This document shows positions 1 through 5,354 of a stretch of 9,084 nucleotides of DNA, piece by piece. The position numbers were made by a program, and so were the translations under genes. Source of the DNA: JBBRLA01 sp038231615 (GTDB lineage Bacteria > Myxococcota_A > Polyangia > Palsa-1104 > JAEUJZ01); contig JBBRLA010000335.1 in assembly GCA_038231615.1 (NCBI GenBank), forward strand, positions 1 through 9,084, in the 5' to 3' direction. Within the stretch, counting starts at the first letter, position 1; the number at the start of each line of letters is the position of its first letter. The notes under the pieces were generated by a model. It made no database searches. It was not told the DNA's origin and was given only the letters and a program-made list of their open reading frames with translations.

Positions 1-1
1 A

Positions 2-979
2 GCCAGGGCCGGCGAAGGCCAGAAGGCCCAGAAGGGCCAGAAGGCCGGCGAAGGCCAGAAGGCCGGCGAAGGCCAGAAGGGCCAGAAGGCCGGCGAGGGC
101 CAGAAGGCCGGCGAAGGCCAGAAGGCCGGCCAGGAGACCAGCCGGGACCCGAATGCCGGCGGCGATCGTGCCCGGCCGGTGGCGTTGGTGATCCTCCAGG
201 TGCGGCCGGCGGACCTGCACCCATTGGAGGGCGGCAGGCCAGGGCCGCTGCTCTCGCCGCTGCCATTGCGCGGGCCGACCGCGCTGTTCCGGGTGCTGGA
301 GACGCTGACCGCGGCGGTGCGGGTGCGGCAGGTGGGGGTGGTGATGGGGCCGGGGGGCGACGCCGAGGCCGAGGCGGTGGTGCGTGCCGCGTGCGCCGAT
401 CGGGATGTGCGCCTGTTCTGCGAGGCCGGGGACGCGCTGACCCAGATCGTCGGGGGCCTGCGCGACCTGGCCGCCGGGCCGGAGCAGGTGGTGGTACGGG
501 TGACCGCTGATTGTCCGCTCTTGTGCCCCGAGGTGGTGGACGCCGCGGTGGAGGTGCTGATCGACGGCGGCCATGACTACGTCTCGACGGACCTGGGCTC
601 GGGGGTGCTTCCCGCGGGGCTCGACGTGGAGGCGACCTACGCCAGGCTGCTCTATGACCTGGACGGCGCGTGCGATCGGCGCGAGGATCGTGAGCGGGTG
701 ACCCACCTCATCTTCCGTCCGCCGACGCGCCACCGGGTACACGAGCTGTCCCCGGGGGAACTGGGTCCGGCGCTGGAGCGATCCGGGCGCTACTATGCCT
801 CCTTCCGTCTGTACGGCGATGCGGACGGGCAGCGGGTATTGGGGAAGGTGACGGCGCTGCTCGATCGCCAGGCGGAGCCGCGAGCCCTCTCGACGCTCTT
901 GCGGCTCCTGGACCTGCACCCGGAGTGGCGCCAGGGGATGCGCCACGTGCTGAGGGGGGCGGCGGCGCCGCAGCGGTAG
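2..979 (+). CDS. SpsF/NeuA-like cytidylyltransferase-family protein with low-complexity N-terminal segment (5' end outside window)
   Basis: The reading frame is open from the left edge to the TAG at 977-979. The first possible start inside the window is GTG 179, which has no Shine-Dalgarno sequence. The codons before it form an in-frame Gly/Gln/Lys/Ala/Glu repeat, so the true start is probably upstream. Numbered from 179, the 266-residue domain resembles the acylneuraminate cytidylyltransferase/SpsF family, which activates sugars such as nonulosonic acids for surface glycans. Supporting motifs are RVTADCPLL (107-115), GLDVE (147-151) and REDRERVTHLI (168-178). The family's N-terminal nucleotide-binding signature (QARxGSxRLPGK-like) is largely lost: only a Q-V-R remains near residues 7-9, followed by ADLHPLEGGR. 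The protein may therefore bind a nucleotide or sugar poorly or have another role. It is convergent with the kinase, 12 bp away. The family call is fairly secure; activity is doubtful. Confidence 0.7.
   Translation, partial: ARAGEGQKAQKGQKAGEGQKAGEGQKGQKAGEGQKAGEGQKAGQETSRDPNAGGDRARPVALVILQVRPADLHPLEGGRPGPLLSPLPLRGPTALFRVLETLTAAVRVRQVGVVMGPGGDAEAEAVVRAACADRDVRLFCEAGDALTQIVGGLRDLAAGPEQVVVRVTADCPLLCPEVVDAAVEVLIDGGHDYVSTDLGSGVLPAGLDVEATYARLLYDLDGACDRREDRERVTHLIFRPPTRHRVHELSPGELGPALERSGRYYASFRLYGDADGQRVLGKVTALLDRQAEPRALSTLLRLLDLHPEWRQGMRHVLRGAAAPQR
8..133 (+). repeat. 9-bp-periodic in-frame tandem repeat (GQK / AGE codon triplets)
   Basis: Fourteen consecutive 9-bp units occur, of two main types, ggccagaag (Gly-Gln-Lys) and gccggcgaa (Ala-Gly-Glu), often alternating to give an 18-bp, six-codon AGEGQK period. 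There are a few variants, such as gcccagaag at 26-34 and gccggcgag at 89-97. All units are in frame with the downstream cytidylyltransferase-like domain and contain no stop. The encoded segment would be flexible, charged and probably disordered, either a linker after an upstream domain or an N-terminal tail. The array may begin before the window. Confidence 0.9.
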
Positions 980-991
980 CGGGGCCTCTGT

Positions 992-2617
992 TTAAGGTGA
1001 GGCTGGCAGCTCGATGGTGAAGCGGGTGCCGCCCCCTTCCGGGCTCTCCACCAGCAGCGCGCCCCCGTGGCGCACCACTACCTCGTGAGCCAGTGCCAGG
1101 CCCAGCCCGGTGCCGCCCTTTTTCGTGGTGAAGAAGGGCTCGAAGATGCGCCCCCGGTGTTCCTGCTTGATCCCCGGGCCGCGGTCGATCACGTCGATGG
1201 CCACGATCAGATGCGTCCCGCCCGCCCCCTCCGATCGCTCGATGAACGGCGCTCCGCTTCGCTGTGCGCGCTCGATGAACGGTCTTCGCTGTGCGCTATC
1301 AAACCCACGGGTGCGCACCAAAAGGAGCCGCTGCTCCCGGGGCAGATCGGCCATCGCCTCCTTGGCGTTGCGCAACAGGTTCAGGAGCGCTGGCCGCAGT
1401 TGGTTTTCGTCGAGCTGCACCGCAGGCAGCCCGGCGGATAGCTCGGCCTGCACGGACACCCCCGCCGCGGCGAACTCCTCGGCCAGGAACGAGAGCAACC
1501 CCTTGACCACCGCGCTGATCTCCTCGCGCTCGAAGCGAGGGTCCGGCAGCCGGGCGAAGCGCAGATACTGCTCGGTGATGTCCGCCAGGCGGTCCACCTC
1601 CCGCACGATGGCCTGCGCCAGCGTCCGCGCCTCGGCGTTGTCGCCGGCCACCTCATCCGCCAAAAGCTCCGCGTTCAGCCCGATCGAGGACAGGGGATTG
1701 CGCACTTCGTGGGTGATCTGCGCCGCCATCTTGCCCACCGCCGCCAACTGCTCCGATCGCCGCAGGCGTTGCTCGCGCTCTTGCAGGGCCGCCGCCATGG
1801 CGTTGAACTCTCGGCCCAGCGCACCGACCTCGTCCGGGCTGTCGGCGAAGACCCGCTGCCGGTAGTTGCCCCGGGCCACCTCCTTGGCGCTGTCCGACAG
1901 GCGGCGCAGCGGGCGCAGGGTGGCCTGCACCAGCAGCATCACCAGCACCCCGAACCCGGTGGCCCCGATCGAGAGCAGAAGCGTCATCCACAGGGCCCGC
2001 GTCTCGTAGCGCCCACCCTCGTGGACCACGTCGATCACCTTGTTGGTCAGCTCGCTGGACAGACTTTGCACGATCTGCGCCGCTTGCTCCTCGCGGGCCG
2101 AAAGCTCCGTGGCGGCGACGCCGGAGTCGACGGCCTCCCGGCCTTTCGGGGCGGCCTCCCCGGGGCCCGTGCCGCCATAGATCTGCTGGAAGAAGGGCTC
2201 GCCCTCCTCATACAGATGCTCCACCCGATCCAGCCGCGCCGCCAGGCCCAGGAGGTAGCGGGCGTCGGCCTTGGACAGGGTGCGTCGCAGCTCCGCGACC
2301 CGGCCCTGTGCCTGCTGCAGGCGCAAAAGCCGCCGCGTCCAGTCCGCGGTGATCTCCTTGCGCGAGCGCGGCGCGGTGGAGGGCTCCAGAAACCGCCGCT
2401 GCAGGTTGGCTTGAAGAGTCAGCTGGTCCTGCAGGTCGATCCGCAGGTTTGAGTACCCCAGCGCCACGAGGCGCAGCTGCTCGCCCATCGTATGCAGCGC
2501 CCAGGCGCCGTACACCGTCGCGCCGCCGAAGGCCAAAAGGACCACGACGAACCCGAGGAAGATCTTCGTGCTGATGGATAATCGTAACGTCAAACGCAAC
2601 GCCACACGCAACGCCAC
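992..2617 (-). CDS. Orphan membrane sensor histidine kinase (HAMP, HisKA, HATPase)
   Basis: The 541-residue protein has a membrane segment at about 19-41, a mostly helical extracytoplasmic sensor region (42-205), a second membrane segment (208-230) and a HAMP linker (231-283). The dimerisation helix carries the H-box ITHEVRNPLSSI, with phospho-acceptor His303. The ATPase domain (405-540) has an N-box with Asn417, a DRGPGI G1 box (478-483), an FEPFFTTK F-box (492-499) and a GTGLGLALA G2 box. All catalytic motifs are intact and resemble the NtrB/ZraS-type group. Between the N and G1 boxes, residues 438-467 form a repeat-derived insertion not expected in the family. The start is GTG 2617; an in-frame GTG at 2605 is equally possible because a 12-bp tandem repeat covers both, and no strong ribosome site is seen. 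No response regulator lies in the window, so its partner is unknown. It is divergent from the PEGA gene. Confidence 0.93.
   Translation of the reverse strand: MALRVALRLTLRLSISTKIFLGFVVVLLAFGGATVYGAWALHTMGEQLRLVALGYSNLRIDLQDQLTLQANLQRRFLEPSTAPRSRKEITADWTRRLLRLQQAQGRVAELRRTLSKADARYLLGLAARLDRVEHLYEEGEPFFQQIYGGTGPGEAAPKGREAVDSGVAATELSAREEQAAQIVQSLSSELTNKVIDVVHEGGRYETRALWMTLLLSIGATGFGVLVMLLVQATLRPLRRLSDSAKEVARGNYRQRVFADSPDEVGALGREFNAMAAALQEREQRLRRSEQLAAVGKMAAQITHEVRNPLSSIGLNAELLADEVAGDNAEARTLAQAIVREVDRLADITEQYLRFARLPDPRFEREEISAVVKGLLSFLAEEFAAAGVSVQAELSAGLPAVQLDENQLRPALLNLLRNAKEAMADLPREQRLLLVRTRGFDSAQRRPFIERAQRSGAPFIERSEGAGGTHLIVAIDVIDRGPGIKQEHRGRIFEPFFTTKKGGTGLGLALAHEVVVRHGGALLVESPEGGGTRFTIELPASP
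1217..1308 (-). repeat. Repeat-derived in-frame insertion within the kinase ATPase domain
   Basis: On the + strand the 14-mer cgctcgatgaacgg occurs at 1236-1249 and 1269-1282, 33 bp (11 codons) apart. The 13-mer cttcgctgtgcgc occurs at 1257-1269 and 1284-1296. In the kinase frame this gives two 11-residue units, PFIERAQRSGA and PFIERSEGAGG (residues 446-467), preceded by a partial SAQRR. The insertion sits between the N and G1 boxes, where kinases usually have a short beta-turn. It resembles the repeats at 2701-2777, 5020-5056, 5247-5323 and 8966-9084. Confidence 0.75.
2594..2617 (-). repeat. Two-copy 12-bp tandem repeat spanning the kinase start codon
   Basis: On the minus strand gtggcgttgcgt occurs twice head to tail (2617-2606 and 2605-2594), followed by a degenerate third copy. 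Each copy begins with GTG in the kinase frame, giving two possible starts and a repetitive N-terminus of the pattern ALRVALRLTLRL before the first membrane segment. Confidence 0.8.
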
Positions 2618-2684
2618 AACAACAGCCTGGAAGCGAGCCTGGAGTTTGACTAGGATACTCCGGGTAGAAGCAACTGGCTCAGGC

Positions 2685-2690
2685 TATAAT
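2685..2690 (+). promoter_or_regulatory. Candidate -10 box (TATAAT) for the PEGA-domain gene
   Basis: A perfect TATAAT lies in the divergent region, about 136 bp before the PEGA gene ATG. No good -35 hexamer is found 16-18 bp upstream; the TTGACT at 2646-2651 is 33 bp away, too far for a single sigma70-type promoter. A perfect hexamer in such GC-rich DNA is suggestive. It would place the degenerate repeats of 2701-2777 inside the 5' leader. Confidence 0.4.
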
Positions 2691-2700
2691 CTCCCGATCG

Positions 2701-2777
2701 TCAATGGACCTGCGGCGTTTTACGAATCAATGGACCCCTGCGGCGCTTTACCCGCCCATGGACCGCGGCGCAAGCCG
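2701..2777 (+). repeat. Three degenerate ~22-30-bp repeat units in the PEGA-gene leader
   Basis: Units start at 2701 (tcaatggacctgcggcg), 2727 (tcaatggacccctgcggcg) and 2756 (ccatggaccgcggcg). The first two continue into a ttta-containing tail. The core, CAATGGACC then GCGGCG then TTTA, resembles the 30-bp array at the right edge of the window, which has caatcacc followed by gcggcgctt. The copies have diverged, so this is a decayed tandem array. Confidence 0.65.
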
Positions 2778-2825
2778 ATGCACCCCGCCGCCCCGCGCGA
2801 TCGAGACCAAAGGAAAATCGACCTC

Positions 2826-4202
2826 ATGCGCCCCCGCCTGCACCTTCTTCTCTCCGCGTTCTCCATGGGGCCCCTTCTGCTCGTGCTCTGGGCCCTTTTG
2901 GGCCTGACTTCGGGACGGGCCCTGGCGGATCCGCCGCAGGGGCGGCCCTTTGCCCTTCGCGATCCGGCGCCGGAACTGTCGGTCGGCATCCTGGGGCTGG
3001 ACGCGGTGGAGGTCCCCGAGGCGACGGCACAGGCGGTGACCGACGTGCTGCGTCAACGGGCTGCCCGGATGCCCGGCATCCGGATCATGCCGGGCAGCAA
3101 GGAGCTGGTCGAGCTAAAGCTCATTTTCGGCTGCATGGACGAGAACCCCGCCTGCCTGGCGGTGGCCGGCAAGAGCCTGGGGGCGGATCGCCTGCTCTAC
3201 GGCAGCGTGCGCCGAGCCCCTGGCGGGCCGGGGTACACCGTGGTGCTCAAGCAGCTTGACGTTCGGAAGGGCCAGGTGGATCGCTTTATCAGCGATGTGA
3301 TGCCCGTGAGCGCGCTGGAAGGCAAGGGGATCGAACTTTCGGGGCTGGTCCGGCGCTGGCTGGACGTGCTGCTCCTCTCGGAACTGCACGGGGGGCTGCG
3401 CATCACGTCGGAGCCCGACGGGGCCGAGGTGGTGCTGGACGGGACGCCGATCGGGAAGACGCCGATCGAACTGAAGAACGTGCCCACCGGCAGCCATATG
3501 TCGTCGATCAGTTACCCGGGCTACGCGCAGGCGGTGCGGACCTTCGAGGTGAAAGGCGGCCTGCTTCATGAGATGACGGTGACGCTGGGGCACCGCTGGC
3601 AGCATGATGTGTCGCTGGTGCCGGTGCCGCACAACGCCGACAGCGGGCACAATGAGCACAACGATTTGGGGCGGCCCTTCAAGCTGGCGTCGTACTTCCT
3701 GGTGGGGGCGGCGGCGATCGCGGGGGGGGTGGCGATCTACACGTGGCGGACGTACAGCGGGGACGAGACGGCGGCACGGTCGGCGCTGGACGTGTTGCAG
3801 ATGAACTTGCCTGGGGCCTCGGCAGACGTGAACGCGTTCCTGCGCAGCCCGGATCGGCTGTCCAGCTGCAACCCGCCGCATGAGCTGGGGGCGGCGGCGC
3901 AGCGGACGACCGAGGGGACGATGGCGTACCAGGAGTACCTGGATCGGTGCCAGCACGGGAACACGTACGCCGGGGCGACGACAGGGCTGGTGGCGACGAT
4001 GGGGAGCCTGGCACTTCTGGGGGTGGTGTCGTACATCATCGGCGAGCGAAAAAGCCACGGCGGGGAGAAGACGCACCCGGACGATGCCTACAGCGGGCGC
4101 AAGGAGCAGCGGTCGTCGTGGCTCTACACGCCGAAGCTGCGGGCGATCTCGCCGGTCATCGGGAGGAGCGGCGGCGGGGTGGACCTGAGCTTCCAGTTCT
4201 GA
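2826..4202 (+). CDS. Exported PEGA-domain protein
   Basis: ATG 2826 is chosen because it is preceded by AAAGGA (2809-2814) and begins a clear signal-peptide-like sequence: basic start, hydrophobic core about 6-28, then SGRALADP. This gives 458 residues. An N-terminal domain (50-185) with C103 and C110 and a LGADRLLYGSVRR stretch resembles myxobacterial envelope proteins that compute a parameter ahead of PEGA repeats; its function is unknown. One PEGA domain spans about 189-255 (EPDGAEVVLDGTPIGKTPIE motif), a fold found on extracytoplasmic proteins. Two hydrophobic segments follow (about 287-305 and 382-405), separated by a loop with C348 and C375. The C-terminus ends GGVDLSFQF; the terminal Phe is reminiscent of outer-membrane sorting signals but too weak to assert. 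The gene is divergent from the kinase and convergent with the lipoprotein gene. A sensing or envelope-scaffold role is inference. Confidence 0.85.
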   Translation: MRPRLHLLLSAFSMGPLLLVLWALLGLTSGRALADPPQGRPFALRDPAPELSVGILGLDAVEVPEATAQAVTDVLRQRAARMPGIRIMPGSKELVELKLIFGCMDENPACLAVAGKSLGADRLLYGSVRRAPGGPGYTVVLKQLDVRKGQVDRFISDVMPVSALEGKGIELSGLVRRWLDVLLLSELHGGLRITSEPDGAEVVLDGTPIGKTPIELKNVPTGSHMSSISYPGYAQAVRTFEVKGGLLHEMTVTLGHRWQHDVSLVPVPHNADSGHNEHNDLGRPFKLASYFLVGAAAIAGGVAIYTWRTYSGDETAARSALDVLQMNLPGASADVNAFLRSPDRLSSCNPPHELGAAAQRTTEGTMAYQEYLDRCQHGNTYAGATTGLVATMGSLALLGVVSYIIGERKSHGGEKTHPDDAYSGRKEQRSSWLYTPKLRAISPVIGRSGGGVDLSFQF

Positions 4203-4353
4203 GGGGCTTGACGCTGGATGGCTGCCAGGTGCAGGAGCCCGCATGCGGTTTGTGCCGCGAGAGACGGGATGGGAGCCGCGCCAGACGGGTTGCCGCTGGC
4301 TGGCTCCGATCGAGCCGCACGGGTGATGGGGAGGGGCTCGGTCGAGGAAGGGG

Positions 4354-4998
4354 CTACTTCTGGCAGCAGAGCAGGCCGCCCGAGCCATCGGTGGCGTGGT
4401 GGGAGGTGCTGTCGAGGATTTGCCCGAAGACGGTCTGGCATTGCCAGGGGGCCTTGGCGCCGTCGCAGCGGAGGCCGACGGTCAAATGATCGCAGTCGCC
4501 GCTGAAGGATTGCGTGCCGTCGCCGCTGCCGCAGCCGACCAGGATCTTGGTGAAGCCCTGGCCGCATTGAAGGGCGCCGTTGCCCATGTGCAGGCTGGCG
4601 GCCAGGTGCGCGACATAGAAACCGCCGACGGCGGCGCAGGTCTGGGCGTTGATGCCGCCGAGCAGGTCCTTGTTGGGATCGTCACAGGGCTGGAACCCGT
4701 CGGCGCAGAGGGCGGCGAAGTCGCCGAGATTCATGCCGGAAAGAGTGCCGAAGTCGCCGTGGCAGGCGTGGACCCCGGTGCCGACCTGAACGCCGCCGTT
4801 TTTGCAGGCGGGGTCGGATGGGGCGGGGGCCACCGTCTGGGCCGATGCGCGGCAGCTCTTGGCGGAGCAGATGAAGTCCGTGGGGCAGTCGCTGTCCGTG
4901 GCGCAGGGGAAATGGGCGCCCTGGTAGTCGGGGTTGTAGCAGGCGATGATAGAGACGCTCATCGCCAGGAGAAGGTACCGGGCAGACGGGGTGCGCAT
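4354..4998 (-). CDS. Cys-rich lipoprotein of unknown function
   Basis: ATG 4998 is preceded by GGGAG (minus strand, 5008-5004) with a 5-base gap. It yields a 214-residue protein with a short basic start, a hydrophobic core and a lipobox ending IIAC, so Cys20 is the likely lipidated residue. A longer frame back to 5055 exists but would bury the signal sequence. The mature part has 16 further Cys residues. An early cluster, C-ATDSD-C-PTDFI-C-SAKS-C (residues 32-49), is typical of short Cys-rich modules on myxobacterial surface lipoproteins. A second region (65-214) carries the remaining Cys, ending in CCQK, and was not recognised. The even count of mature Cys residues would suit disulfide bonding outside the cytoplasm. 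It faces the PEGA gene tail to tail with a 151-bp gap. The product is likely an anchored envelope protein; partner and ligand are unknown. Confidence 0.82.
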   Translation of the reverse strand: MRTPSARYLLLAMSVSIIACYNPDYQGAHFPCATDSDCPTDFICSAKSCRASAQTVAPAPSDPACKNGGVQVGTGVHACHGDFGTLSGMNLGDFAALCADGFQPCDDPNKDLLGGINAQTCAAVGGFYVAHLAASLHMGNGALQCGQGFTKILVGCGSGDGTQSFSGDCDHLTVGLRCDGAKAPWQCQTVFGQILDSTSHHATDGSGGLLCCQK

Positions 4999-5002
4999 GC
5001 GG

Positions 5003-5010
5003 ACTCCCAG
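5003..5010 (-). promoter_or_regulatory. Ribosome binding site that fixes the lipoprotein start
   Basis: Minus-strand CTGGGAGT contains GGGAG five bases before ATG 4998, favouring this start over the in-frame ATG at 5055. Confidence 0.65.
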
Positions 5011-5019
5011 GGCTCTGAC

Positions 5020-5056
5020 CCTCGATGGCGCGCGGCGAAGTCGAGCGCCGTTCACC
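5020..5056 (-). repeat. Diverged single copy of the dispersed repeat in the lipoprotein leader
   Basis: Read on the minus strand, this stretch contains tgaacggcgctc followed two bases later by cttcgc. It matches the copy at 1242-1262 (+) with the same spacing. In one + frame it encodes LDGARRSRAPFTE, which aligns with IERAQRSGAPFIE from the kinase insertion. Confidence 0.6.
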
Positions 5057-5060
5057 GAGC

Positions 5061-5066
5061 ATCATA
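5061..5066 (-). promoter_or_regulatory. Candidate -10 box (TATGAT) for the lipoprotein gene
   Basis: The reverse complement of 5061-5066 is TATGAT, one base from consensus, about 60 bp upstream of ATG 4998. The region at the expected -35 distance (around 5084-5090, minus-strand TCACAA) is a poor match, so this is tentative. Confidence 0.35.
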
Positions 5067-5169
5067 GCACGGCGCACGGGGCGGTTGTGAGAGGACTGTC
5101 GGTGGAGGCACCCGATGTACCGGATGCGGGCGCCTGGGCGGCCCTGGGCGGCGACCTCTATTGATGAAC

Positions 5170-5215
5170 TTGTTATTGCGCGCCGGTGAAATCCTTATAG
5201 GATCGTGACGGGTCA
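5170..5215 (+). promoter_or_regulatory. Candidate promoter and operator region for the ThDP/KASIII operon
   Basis: A locally AT-rich patch lies in the 356-bp divergent gap. A TTGTTA (5170-5175) and a TATAGG (5196-5201) are present, but the spacer of about 20 bp is longer than ideal. The TATAGG sits inside a perfect short palindrome, ATCCT-TAT-AGGAT (5191-5203). A second palindrome, TGAC-GG-GTCA (5206-5215), follows at once. Palindromes over a -10 and transcription start fit a repressor or activator site. The leader to ATG 5355 would then be about 150 nt. No known riboswitch was recognised in it. Confidence 0.35.
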
Positions 5216-5246
5216 TTGTTACACGACGATTGCACGGTGCATCGGG

Positions 5247-5323
5247 TCGATGGACGGCGCTGCGTGCTATCCGAGACCGGCGCTTGGCGCTACCGATGAC
5301 CGGCCCTGGCTTCGCCGCGCGCC
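5247..5323 (+). repeat. Degenerate repeat copies in the leader of the ThDP-enzyme gene
   Basis: At 5247-5264 tcgatggacggcgctgcg matches the kinase-insert copy (1239-1256) at 16 of 18 bases. At 5294-5323 gatgaccgg is followed by cttcgccgcgcgcc (5310-5323). That last 14-mer is an exact inverted match to 5027-5040 in the lipoprotein leader, so related copies point in opposite directions across the divergent intergenic region. Confidence 0.5.
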
Positions 5324-5342
5324 GCTTTTCCGCGAATTTTGT

Positions 5343-5348
5343 GAGGAG
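5343..5348 (+). promoter_or_regulatory. Strong ribosome binding site of the ThDP-enzyme gene
   Basis: GAGGAG lies six bases before ATG 5355 and selects that start over in-frame upstream GTG 5205 and ATG 5250, which lack such a site. Confidence 0.75.
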
Positions 5349-5354
5349 AGATCC

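Noticed and set aside
2646..2690. A paired TTGACT / TATAAT promoter
   Set aside because: The two boxes are 33 bp apart, far from the usual 16-18 bp; only the TATAAT is kept, as a tentative -10.
4272..4316. Terminator hairpin between the convergent PEGA and lipoprotein genes
   Set aside because: Only short competing stems (GGAGCC with GGCTCC, or GGCTC with GAGCC) are seen, with no T tract on either strand.
3114..4388. A minus-strand open frame of 424 codons opposite the PEGA gene
   Set aside because: It is Arg/Pro/His-rich, has no motif and also overlaps the end of the lipoprotein gene, so it is a shadow frame.
4946..5164. A small plus-strand gene of 72 codons in the divergent region
   Set aside because: It overlaps the lipoprotein start antisense and its open frame is partly explained by the repeat copy at 5020-5056; there is no ribosome site or family resemblance.
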